The notes under the pieces are model-generated. The model was not told the origin of the DNA. It ran no database searches and saw only the letters and a program-made list of their open reading frames with translations. Shown here in pieces: positions 1-7,092 of a stretch of 14,960 bases of DNA (position 1 is the first letter of the stretch; each line of letters begins with the position of its first letter). Source of the stretch: Firmicutes bacterium CAG:882 (lineage in GTDB: Bacteria > Bacillota > Clostridia > Lachnospirales > Lachnospiraceae). The translations under genes and the position numbers were made by a program. The DNA lies in assembly GCA_000435595.1 (NCBI GenBank), contig FR895452.1, positions 38,298-53,257 on the forward strand, in the 5' to 3' direction.

Positions 1-2
1 AG

Positions 3-512
3 AAACCTGTGCAGTATGAACAGCCTGCACCGGCGGAGCATTCCGCTCAGAACAAGGACGCGGCTTCCGAGACTGCCATTATAACACCGGGACTTAAGAT
101 TACCGGTGATATCGAGTCAAGCGGTGCAATAGAGCTGCTTGGAACTGTTATAGGTAATGTGTCATGCCAGGGTAAGCTGAGCGTAAGTGGAACCATTCAG
201 GGAAATACACATTCGGCAGCATTTTATTCCAACGAAGCCCAGATTACAGGTAATATAAGCTGTGATGGAGCTGCCAAGATCGGAAACGGCTCCGTTGTCA
301 TAGGCGACCTTGCTTCGACATCGGCTGTTATTGCGGGAGCCATCAAGGGCAATATTGATGTTCACGGCCCGGTTATCATTGATACGACAGCGATAGTTAT
401 GGGTGATATTAAGTCCGAATCGGTACAGATTAATAATGGAGCAGTTATAGAGGGGCATTGCTCACAGTGCTACTCTGATAACAGTCCAAGCAAGTTCTTC
501 AAGGATAAATAA
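3..512 (+). CDS. Bactofilin (polymer-forming cytoskeletal protein), 5' end missing
   Basis: Bactofilins are small cytosolic proteins that assemble without nucleotide into filaments at the membrane and help organise cell-wall enzymes or cell shape. The visible part (about 167 residues from the GTG at 9) has a polar N-terminal tail followed by the typical bactofilin core: a run of short repeats of the form G-x-I-x-G-(N/D)-(I/V), such as GDIESSG, GTVIGNV, GTIQGN, GNISCDG, GAIKGNI and MGDIKSES, which would stack into a right-handed beta-helix. A short polar tail ends in KFFKDK. The frame is open back to the window edge and no ribosome binding site precedes the GTG at 9, so the real start is probably upstream and the entry is given as 5' partial. 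The stop is 22 nt before pyrH, so the two are probably co-transcribed. The family call is firm; the specific cellular role is unknown. Confidence 0.85.
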   Translation, partial: KPVQYEQPAPAEHSAQNKDAASETAIITPGLKITGDIESSGAIELLGTVIGNVSCQGKLSVSGTIQGNTHSAAFYSNEAQITGNISCDGAAKIGNGSVVIGDLASTSAVIAGAIKGNIDVHGPVIIDTTAIVMGDIKSESVQINNGAVIEGHCSQCYSDNSPSKFFKDK

Positions 513-534
513 ATGACATATAGGAGTGAATAAA

Positions 535-1236
535 ATGAAGCTTGATAGAATTATGTTAAAGTTAAGCGGTGAAGCACTTGCCGGAGAAAAAAAGACAGGT
601 TTTGATGAGGCAACCGTATTGGCTATAGCCGGACAGGTTAAGCAGGTTTCAGAGCTTGGTAAGGAGATTGGAATCGTAATCGGAGGCGGTAATTTCTGGA
701 GAGGCCGTTCAAGTGAGAATATGGACAGAACAAAGGCCGATCAGATAGGAATGCTTGCAACCATTATGAATTGTATATATGTGTCTGAGATGTTCCGCTC
801 GGTTGGACTCTCAACAGAGATACTCACACCGTTTGCATGTGGCTCAATGACAAAGCTGTTTTCCAAGGACTTAGCCAATGAGTGCTTTAAGCAGGGAAAG
901 ATAGTTTTCTTTGCGGGAGGAACAGGACATCCGTATTTCTCAACAGATACAGGCATAGTGCTTAGAGCAATTGAGATGGAGGCAGATGCGATTCTTCTTG
1001 CGAAAGCAATTGATGGAGTATATGACAGCGATCCGAAGATTAATCCGGCAGCTAAGAAGTTCGACACGCTCTCAATTCAGGAGGTTGTTGACAGAAAGCT
1101 TGGCGTGATAGATATGACGGCGTCAGTTATGTGCATGGAGAACAGGATGCCGCTTGTGATATTTGGTCTCAACAAGGAGAACAGCATAGTGGATACGGTT
1201 GCCGGAAAGATAGACGGCACGGTTGTAACGGCATAA
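535..1236 (+). CDS. pyrH: Uridylate kinase (UMP kinase)
   Basis: PyrH phosphorylates UMP to UDP with ATP in cytosolic pyrimidine nucleotide synthesis; bacterial enzymes are hexamers of the amino-acid-kinase fold, regulated by GTP and UTP. The 233-residue product has the family marks: LKLSGEAL at residues 8-15, the GGGNFWRG nucleotide-binding loop at 50-57, GTGHPYFSTDT in the middle, AKAIDGVYDSDP, and DMTA near the C-terminus. Length matches the family (about 235-245). The ATG at 535 is chosen over an in-frame GTG at 526 because AGGAG at 522-526 sits 8 nt upstream of it and overlaps the GTG. It follows the bactofilin gene by 22 nt and precedes frr by 40 nt. The pyrH-frr pair is widely conserved; the usual upstream neighbours rpsB and tsf are not seen here. 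Confidence 0.97.
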   Translation: MKLDRIMLKLSGEALAGEKKTGFDEATVLAIAGQVKQVSELGKEIGIVIGGGNFWRGRSSENMDRTKADQIGMLATIMNCIYVSEMFRSVGLSTEILTPFACGSMTKLFSKDLANECFKQGKIVFFAGGTGHPYFSTDTGIVLRAIEMEADAILLAKAIDGVYDSDPKINPAAKKFDTLSIQEVVDRKLGVIDMTASVMCMENRMPLVIFGLNKENSIVDTVAGKIDGTVVTA

Positions 1237-1276
1237 GCTGATTTATTATTAATTATATTGAATTTTGGAGGACATT

Positions 1277-1828
1277 ATGGCAGATATTAAAGAATTTGAA
1301 GACAAGATGGGTAAGACACTTGATACATTATATGAGGATTATGCGACAATCAGGGCAGGTCGTGCCAATCCGCATATTCTCGATAAGATAAGAGTTGATT
1401 ATTATGGAACACCTACACCGCTTCAGCAGGTTGCCAATGTATCTGTTCCTGAGGCGAGAATGATTCAGATTCAGCCATGGGAATCAAGCCTTATTAAGGA
1501 AATCGAGAAGATGATTATGGTTTCCGACCTTGGAATCACACCTAACAATGACGGAAAGGTTATTCGTCTTATATTCCCTGAACTTACGGAGGACAGACGT
1601 AAGGAAATAGTTAAGGATATCAAGAAGAAGGGCGAGAATGCCAAGGTTGCTATAAGAAATGTGCGCAGAGATGCCAATGATTTCTTCAAAAAGCAGAATA
1701 AGGATAATCTTATCTCTGAAGATGAGTATAAGAACATTGAGGCCGATGTTCAGAAACTTACAGATAAGTATATTGCCGAGGTTGATAAGGCGGTAGAGGA
1801 GAAGTCTAAGGAGATTCTTACAGTATAA
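1277..1828 (+). CDS. frr: Ribosome recycling factor
   Basis: RRF works with EF-G to split the post-termination ribosome into subunits so it can start a new round of translation. The 183-residue product is the usual size (about 185) and shows the family's conserved blocks: RAGRANP near residue 30, YYGTPTPLQQVANVSVPEARM, IQPWE, the central GITPNNDGKVIRL, and the long charged C-terminal helices with RNVRRDAND. These correspond to the three-helix bundle of domain I with the small domain II inserted. The ATG at 1277 is preceded by GGAGG at 1267-1271 with 5 nt spacing; an in-frame TTG at 1265 overlaps that site and is rejected. It probably shares a transcript with pyrH. A strong hairpin lies 22 nt after the stop codon. 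Confidence 0.97.
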   Translation: MADIKEFEDKMGKTLDTLYEDYATIRAGRANPHILDKIRVDYYGTPTPLQQVANVSVPEARMIQIQPWESSLIKEIEKMIMVSDLGITPNNDGKVIRLIFPELTEDRRKEIVKDIKKKGENAKVAIRNVRRDANDFFKKQNKDNLISEDEYKNIEADVQKLTDKYIAEVDKAVEEKSKEILTV

Positions 1829-1850
1829 GAGTTAATATTTTGAATATCCA

Positions 1851-1892
1851 AGGCTGTTACGGATGCTTCATACATCGGTGACAGCCTGTTTT
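1851..1892 (+). terminator. Hairpin with short T-run between frr and uppS (terminator or attenuator)
   Basis: The arms 1851-1860 (AGGCTGTTAC) and 1878-1887 (GTGACAGCCT) pair over 10 bp with one U.G. After a single G/G mismatch the stem continues with GATG 1862-1865 and CATC 1873-1876, closing a 7-nt loop. TTTT follows at 1889-1892, after one G. The stem is strong but the T-run is short, so a leaky terminator or a processing site between the pyrH-frr unit and the uppS operon fits better than a complete stop. No convincing promoter is visible between it and uppS. Confidence 0.55.
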
Positions 1893-1928
1893 GTGTAAAT
1901 AGGATAAGTGATTGACTAGGAGGCAGTA

Positions 1929-2663
1929 TTGGACACATTTAATGAAAAACTTGGAATGAACGTGCCAAACCATATTGCAATAATATTAGACGGTAACGGC
2001 AGATGGGCTAAAAAGAGAATGATGCCGCGCAATTTCGGACATTCACAGGGCTGCAAGGTTATAGAGCAGACCTGCAGGGATATGGATGAGATTGGCGTTA
2101 AATATTTTACCATATATGTATTTTCCACTGAGAACTGGAAACGCTCTGAATCGGAAGTAACCGGACTTATGAAGCTTCTGAGAAATTATCTCACTGACTG
2201 CATCAAGAGAAGCAACAAGGATAACATGCGTGTAAGAATACTTGGCAGACGGGATGAGCTTGCACAGGATATTGTCGATAAGATTGATGAGCTTGAGGAA
2301 GCAACTAAGAACAATACGGGACTTAATTTCCAGATAGCACTCAATTACGGCTCAAGGGATGAGATAACAAGAGCTGTAAGAGAGATAACAAAAGAATGTA
2401 TTGAGAAGGGAATAGACCCTGAAACAATCACTGAGGAGATGATTTCGGCACATCTTGACACCGGAGATATTCCTGATCCTGATTTATTAATAAGGACCAG
2501 CGGGGAGAAGAGAATCTCCAATTATCTTCTGTGGCAGTGTGCGTATTCGGAATTTGATTTTCCGGAAGTACTCTGGCCTGATTTCAATATGGACTATCTT
2601 GTTGAGGAAATCAGAAAATATAACAAGCGTGACAGACGCTTTGGCGGAGTGAAGGAGGAATAG
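1929..2663 (+). CDS. uppS: Undecaprenyl diphosphate synthase (cis-prenyltransferase)
   Basis: UppS extends farnesyl diphosphate with eight isopentenyl diphosphates in cis to give C55 undecaprenyl diphosphate, the lipid carrier for peptidoglycan and other wall polymers. The 244-residue product has the catalytic LDGNGRW motif with Asp21, followed by the RNFGHSQG block, VFSTENWKR, and the C-terminal substrate motif from Arg189 (RTSGEKRISN) through LLWQ, with Arg195, Ser197 and Glu208 aligning with the E. coli pyrophosphate and Mg-binding residues. Translation appears to start at TTG 1929: a full AGGAGG at 1918-1923 lies 5 nt upstream, and the next in-frame ATG (codon 10) has no site. It is the first gene of the uppS-cdsA-dxr-rseP-ispG-polC run; its stop is separated from the cdsA ATG by one base. 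Confidence 0.97.
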   Translation: MDTFNEKLGMNVPNHIAIILDGNGRWAKKRMMPRNFGHSQGCKVIEQTCRDMDEIGVKYFTIYVFSTENWKRSESEVTGLMKLLRNYLTDCIKRSNKDNMRVRILGRRDELAQDIVDKIDELEEATKNNTGLNFQIALNYGSRDEITRAVREITKECIEKGIDPETITEEMISAHLDTGDIPDPDLLIRTSGEKRISNYLLWQCAYSEFDFPEVLWPDFNMDYLVEEIRKYNKRDRRFGGVKEE

Positions 2664-2664
2664 G

Positions 2665-3465
2665 ATGTTAGTAAGAATAGCGAGCGGAGCGGTTCTCACT
2701 GTGATTGTCGGTGCAGGTCTTGTGCTTGGCGGACCGTATTTATTTCTTCTTACTTTAGTGATATCAATTATAGGTATGTACGAGCTTTACAGAGTGTATG
2801 GCATAGAGAAAAGCCCTATTGGAATAATCGGGTATGTGTTTGCGGTTGTATATTATATATGTATGTGGCTTGGACAGAATGAGTTCATGCTGCTTTCGCT
2901 TGCCGCAGGACTTATATGTATAATGGCGGGATATGTGGTTAAATTTCCTAAGTATAAGGCTGATCAGGCGGCAATGGGATTCTTTGCACTTGTCTATGTT
3001 GCGGTTATGATTTCTTTTATTTACAGAATACGTCTGCTCGAGGATGGGGCATTTTATGTATGGCTTGTCTTTATCTGCTCATGGATTGCGGATACATGCG
3101 CATATTTTGTGGGAGTGAAGTTCGGAAAGCATAAGATGACACCGGTGCTCAGTCCAAAGAAATCGATTGAGGGAGCCATTGGAGGAATATTAGGTCCAAT
3201 GCTTATAGGTGGAATCTATGGTGCGGTTATCAATTCGAGAATAAGCGTGAATGCACCGGTGGTTTTTGCGGTTGCATGCGGTGTAGGCGCGGGAATTTCA
3301 ATTATAGGAGATCTGGCGGCATCGGCAATTAAGCGTGACCATTCAGTCAAGGATTACGGTAAGCTCATTCCGGGACATGGTGGAATATTGGACAGATTTG
3401 ACAGTACGATATTTACTGCACCTGTTGTGTATATTGTGCTGGAGATTTTCAGGGCAGTAGGTTAA
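2665..3465 (+). CDS. cdsA: Phosphatidate cytidylyltransferase (CDP-diacylglycerol synthase)
   Basis: CdsA, an integral membrane enzyme, makes CDP-diacylglycerol from phosphatidic acid and CTP, the branch point of phospholipid synthesis. The 266-residue product is mostly hydrophobic, with about seven or eight predicted membrane segments by eye, starting at residues 5-30. The diagnostic signature occupies residues 220-246: SAIKRDHSVKD, then GKLIPGHGGILDRFD, including the Asp243 and Asp246 positions that bind metal. The conserved SWIADTCAYFVGVKFGKHK block and SPKKSIEGAIGG precede it. The start at ATG 2665 has AAGGAGG at 2652-2658, inside the last codons of uppS, 6 nt away, so translation of the two genes is probably coupled. 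Confident family call. Confidence 0.96.
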   Translation: MLVRIASGAVLTVIVGAGLVLGGPYLFLLTLVISIIGMYELYRVYGIEKSPIGIIGYVFAVVYYICMWLGQNEFMLLSLAAGLICIMAGYVVKFPKYKADQAAMGFFALVYVAVMISFIYRIRLLEDGAFYVWLVFICSWIADTCAYFVGVKFGKHKMTPVLSPKKSIEGAIGGILGPMLIGGIYGAVINSRISVNAPVVFAVACGVGAGISIIGDLAASAIKRDHSVKDYGKLIPGHGGILDRFDSTIFTAPVVYIVLEIFRAVG

Positions 3466-3510
3466 CTGTTGCATATTAAGGCGGACATAACTCCGGCAGG
3501 GAGGATGATT

Positions 3511-4656
3511 GTGAAATATATATCTATTTTAGGTTCGACAGGCTCTATAGGTACACAGACACTTGATGTTGTGAGAAAGAATAATGATATAAAGGTTGTT
3601 GCGCTGTCGGCGGGGAAGAATGTTGAACTGATGGAAAAGCAGGTAAGAGAGTTTAAGCCTGTTTTTGTGTCTATGGCTGATGAAAACACGGTTAAGGAGT
3701 TGAAGCGGAGACTTGCGGATATATCAGGGATAGAGTACGGATGCGGAATGGAAGGGCTGATACGCTGTGCAACTATGGAAAAAGCAGGGATAGTTGTGAC
3801 GGCAGTTGTCGGAATGATGGGAATTGTACCTACAATTGAGGCAATCAATGCAGGTAAGGATATAGCTCTCGCCAACAAGGAGACGCTTGTGACGGCAGGG
3901 CATATTATCATGAAGCTTGCAGCAGAGAAGGGAGTAAAGATTCTTCCTGTGGACAGCGAGCACAGTGCGATATTCCAGTGCCTTAACGGTGAGCGTGGCA
4001 ACAGGATACATAAGATACTGCTCACGGCATCGGGTGGACCGTTCAGAGGCAGAACGATAGGGCAGATGAAGGATATTCAGGTCGAGGATGCACTTAAGCA
4101 CCCTAACTGGGCAATGGGAAGAAAAATCACGATAGATTCATCGACAATGGTTAATAAAGGCCTTGAGGTGATGGAAGCAAGATGGCTTTTCGGCGTGGAT
4201 TTGAATCAGGTTCAGGTAGTTGTACAGCCACAGAGCATTATACATTCGATGGTAGAATTTGAGGACGGAGCGGTTATGGCCCAGCTCGGTTCACCGGATA
4301 TGAGGCTTCCTATACAATATGCATTGTATTATCCTGAGAGACGCTTTCTCGACACACAGCATCTTGATTTTTGGAAGCTTAAGCAGATAACCTTCGAGGA
4401 GCCGGATGTGGTTAATTTCAGGGGTCTGGCACTTGCTTATGAGGCTGGAAGAAAGGGAGGAAATGTCCCGACAATGTTCAATGCCGCCAATGAGCTTGCA
4501 GTGGCTATGTTTCTTGAACGAAAGATAAAATATCTTGATATTATTGATATAATAGAACAAACTATGACTAACATAGAATATATTGATAATCCTGATGTGG
4601 AGCAGATACTCGCAACGGAGGCAGCGGCTTATGACTATATCCGCAGCAGATACTAG
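3511..4656 (+). CDS. dxr: 1-deoxy-D-xylulose 5-phosphate reductoisomerase
   Basis: Dxr (IspC) converts DXP to 2-C-methyl-D-erythritol 4-phosphate with NADPH, the committed step of the MEP isoprenoid pathway and the target of fosmidomycin. The 381-residue product begins with the NADPH-binding GSTGSIG at residues 8-14. It has ANKETLV at 121-127, the metal ligands Asp148, Glu150, Glu219 and Glu222 in PVDSEHSAIFQ and MVNKGLEVMEA, and HPNWAMGRKITIDSSTM. The GTG at 3511 is chosen because AGGGAGG at 3498-3504 is 6 nt upstream; the in-frame ATG at 3505 directly abuts that site and cannot use it, and a farther TTG at 3469 lacks one. The protein would then start MKYISILG, typical of the family. Fourth MEP-related partner in the operon is ispG, two genes downstream. 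Confidence 0.97.
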   Translation: MKYISILGSTGSIGTQTLDVVRKNNDIKVVALSAGKNVELMEKQVREFKPVFVSMADENTVKELKRRLADISGIEYGCGMEGLIRCATMEKAGIVVTAVVGMMGIVPTIEAINAGKDIALANKETLVTAGHIIMKLAAEKGVKILPVDSEHSAIFQCLNGERGNRIHKILLTASGGPFRGRTIGQMKDIQVEDALKHPNWAMGRKITIDSSTMVNKGLEVMEARWLFGVDLNQVQVVVQPQSIIHSMVEFEDGAVMAQLGSPDMRLPIQYALYYPERRFLDTQHLDFWKLKQITFEEPDVVNFRGLALAYEAGRKGGNVPTMFNAANELAVAMFLERKIKYLDIIDIIEQTMTNIEYIDNPDVEQILATEAAAYDYIRSRY

Positions 4657-4694
4657 CGTTGTGTAATTGATTTCCAAGGGGAGGAAAAGACAAC

Positions 4695-5990
4695 TTGAAT
4701 ATCATAATAGCAATTATAATTTTAAGTATCATTGTAATAATTCATGAATTCGGACATTTCATTGTGGCGAAGGCGAACGGAATAGCGGTGAGCGAATTCG
4801 CGCTCGGTCTTGGGCCTACAATACTTAAGATGAAGAAAAAAGGTACCTTATTTTCAATTAAGCTTCTTCCGTTCGGCGGTGCCTGTATAATGGCAGGCGA
4901 GGATGGCAATGAGAACGGAATAAGCGAGATTGACAAGGATAAGCTTTTTGCTTCTAAGTCGGTATGGCGCAGAATATCGGTAATAGCAGCTGGACCTGTA
5001 TTTAATTTTCTGCTCGCATTTATCATGGCTGTGTTTATTATCGGAAGCATCGGCTATGATCCATGTAAGCTCTACAGTGTTGATGAGGGAAGCGTTGCCG
5101 AGGAGGCGGGACTTCAGGCAGGCGATGTGATTACATCGGTGAACGGAAAGAAGATTCATTTTTATAAGGAATACAGCCTGTATTACCAGCTTCATACCGG
5201 AAAGACGCTCAATATAACTTATACACGCGATGGCGTCAAATATGAGACTACGGTTGTCCCTGAGTATATTGAGGAGGATGTATACCAGCTTGGTGTGTAT
5301 CTCGGAGAGGACGCCGTGATATCAGGACTCACCGAGACAGGCGCGGCGGCACTTGCAGGCTTTAAGACCAATGATAAGATTATTCAGGTGAATGGTGTTG
5401 TCGTTGGGACGACGGATGAGGCTGTTTCGGCAATCAGAGGCTGTGGCGGAGGAAAGATAAATGTGGCTGTTGTCAGAGACGGAGCTGTTGTTGACCTTAC
5501 GGTGACACCGGTTTTGACGCATAATGCATATTATCAGACGGGAATGTCATTCTCGGCTGCAAGAGTGAAGGTGAATCCGATACAGACGTTAAAATACAGC
5601 GCAATCGAGGTAAAGTATTGGATTAATACGGTGTTTGAAAGCCTTAAGATGCTTGTCACCGGAAAAGTTACCAAGAACGATGTGGCGGGACCTGTGGGAA
5701 TTGTGTCTGCCATAAGCAATGTTGTGGAGCAGAGTAAGCCGGACGGAGTATTCTATGTGATACTCAATCTTGCTAACTGGATAGTCATGATAAGTGCCAA
5801 CCTTGGCGTTATGAATCTGCTTCCTATACCGGCACTTGATGGCGGAAGACTTCTCTTTCTTCTCATTGAAGCGGTACGCGGCAAGCCTGTTGACCAGAAA
5901 AAAGAAGGGATGGTGCACCTTGTAGGTATGGCACTTCTTATGCTTCTTATGTTCTTTATTCTGTTCAATGATATATCCAAGCTTTTCTAA
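4695..5990 (+). CDS. rseP: RseP/RasP-family site-2 zinc metalloprotease
   Basis: This intramembrane protease cleaves membrane-bound anti-sigma factors (already cut by a site-1 protease) and remnant signal peptides. The 431-residue product has the zinc motif HEFGH at residues 17-21 in the first membrane helix, and the third ligand in NLLPIPALDGG (Asp382). Hydrophobic segments lie near 2-24, 93-117, 355-400 and 408-425. Between them are two PDZ-like stretches, about residues 125-180 (ending around AGLQAGDVITSVNG) and 205-265 (around AGFKTNDKIIQVNG), the arrangement of E. coli RseP. The start is TTG 4695, with AAGGGGAGG at 4676-4684; the 10-nt spacing is long, but the first in-frame Met lies much further in, past the HEFGH helix. 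It stands 38 nt after dxr and 12 nt before ispG. The substrate in this organism is unknown. Confidence 0.94.
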   Translation: MNIIIAIIILSIIVIIHEFGHFIVAKANGIAVSEFALGLGPTILKMKKKGTLFSIKLLPFGGACIMAGEDGNENGISEIDKDKLFASKSVWRRISVIAAGPVFNFLLAFIMAVFIIGSIGYDPCKLYSVDEGSVAEEAGLQAGDVITSVNGKKIHFYKEYSLYYQLHTGKTLNITYTRDGVKYETTVVPEYIEEDVYQLGVYLGEDAVISGLTETGAAALAGFKTNDKIIQVNGVVVGTTDEAVSAIRGCGGGKINVAVVRDGAVVDLTVTPVLTHNAYYQTGMSFSAARVKVNPIQTLKYSAIEVKYWINTVFESLKMLVTGKVTKNDVAGPVGIVSAISNVVEQSKPDGVFYVILNLANWIVMISANLGVMNLLPIPALDGGRLLFLLIEAVRGKPVDQKKEGMVHLVGMALLMLLMFFILFNDISKLF

Positions 5991-6002
5991 ACGGAGGCAT
6001 AT

Positions 6003-7085
6003 ATGAAGAACTCTACAAGTATGATACAGAGAAAAAATACAAAGATAGTAAATATCGGCGGCGTACTGATTGGCGGGGGAAATCCCATTGCGATACAGTC
6101 TATGACAAATACAAAGACAGAGAATGTGGATGCCACCGTTGAACAGATTGCAGCACTTGAGGATGCAGGCTGTGAAATTATACGATGTGCCGTGCCGACC
6201 ATGGAGGCTGCAGAAGCTATAGGCAGGATTAAAAAGAGAGTACACATTCCTGTGGTAGCGGATATTCATTTTGATTACAGACTCGCGATTGCGGCTATGG
6301 AAAATGGTGTTGATAAGATAAGAATCAATCCCGGAAATATTGGAAGCATTGAAAGAATCAAGGCGGTTGTCGATGTTGCGAAGGAGAGAGGTGTTCCGAT
6401 AAGAGTCGGCGTCAATTCCGGCTCTCTTGAGAGAAATCTTGTTGAGAAGTACGGTGGAGTGACGGCTGAGGGAATTGTTGAGAGCGCTCTTGACAAGGTG
6501 AGGATAATCGAAGATTTGGATTATGATAATCTTGTGATAAGCATAAAGTCGTCGAACGTCATGATGTGTGTAAAGGCACATGAGATTATATCAGCTAAGA
6601 CTGAATATCCGCTTCATGTCGGCATAACCGAATCGGGTACGGTCATGACGGGAAGCATCAAGTCGGCGGTCGGGCTCGGACTTATACTCGGTCAGGGAAT
6701 AGGTGACACAATAAGGGTTTCACTCACGGGAAATCCGGTTGAGGAGATTAAGGTGGCAAAGACCATTCTTAAGACGCTGGGGATAAGACAGAGTGGTATT
6801 GAGATTGTCTCATGTCCTACATGCGGAAGAACAAGTATTGACCTTATCGGACTTGCGGAAAAGGTAGAGAAGCTTGCTGCAAATTATGATGATTTGAACA
6901 TAAAGCTTGCAGTTATGGGCTGTGTTGTGAACGGACCGGGTGAGGCAAGAGAGGCTGACCTTGGAGTTGCCGGAGGAAAAGGAGAGGGAGTTCTTATCAA
7001 GCATGGAGAGGTGATTAAGAAGATGCCGGAGGGCGAACTTCTTGATGCTCTTAAGTATGAACTCGACCATTGGAAGGAACAGTGA
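6003..7085 (+). CDS. ispG: 4-hydroxy-3-methylbut-2-enyl diphosphate synthase, flavodoxin/ferredoxin-dependent
   Basis: IspG (GcpE) reductively opens MEcPP to HMBPP, the second-last step of the MEP pathway, using a [4Fe-4S] cluster. The 360-residue product has the TIM-barrel N-terminal part (IAIQSMTNT, CEIIRCAVP, VADIHFDYRLAI, KIRINPGNIG, RVGVNSGSLE) and the C-terminal cluster domain: Cys271 and Cys274 in SCPTCGR, Cys307 in MGCVVNGPGEA, and Glu314, which is the fourth cluster ligand in this family. The length fits the short bacterial form without the plant-type insert. ATG 6003 is preceded by GGAGG at 5993-5997 with 5 nt spacing. It lies between rseP and polC, where B. subtilis has proS, and puts a second MEP enzyme in the same operon as dxr and uppS. 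Confidence 0.97.
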   Translation: MKNSTSMIQRKNTKIVNIGGVLIGGGNPIAIQSMTNTKTENVDATVEQIAALEDAGCEIIRCAVPTMEAAEAIGRIKKRVHIPVVADIHFDYRLAIAAMENGVDKIRINPGNIGSIERIKAVVDVAKERGVPIRVGVNSGSLERNLVEKYGGVTAEGIVESALDKVRIIEDLDYDNLVISIKSSNVMMCVKAHEIISAKTEYPLHVGITESGTVMTGSIKSAVGLGLILGQGIGDTIRVSLTGNPVEEIKVAKTILKTLGIRQSGIEIVSCPTCGRTSIDLIGLAEKVEKLAANYDDLNIKLAVMGCVVNGPGEAREADLGVAGGKGEGVLIKHGEVIKKMPEGELLDALKYELDHWKEQ

Positions 7086-7092
7086 AAGATAC

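Noticed and set aside
5589..6581. Long open frame of 330 codons on the - strand over rseP and ispG
   Set aside because: It overlaps two well-conserved genes, its translation is rich in His, Cys, Tyr and Arg with no recognisable domain, and it has no ribosome site; it is a shadow frame.
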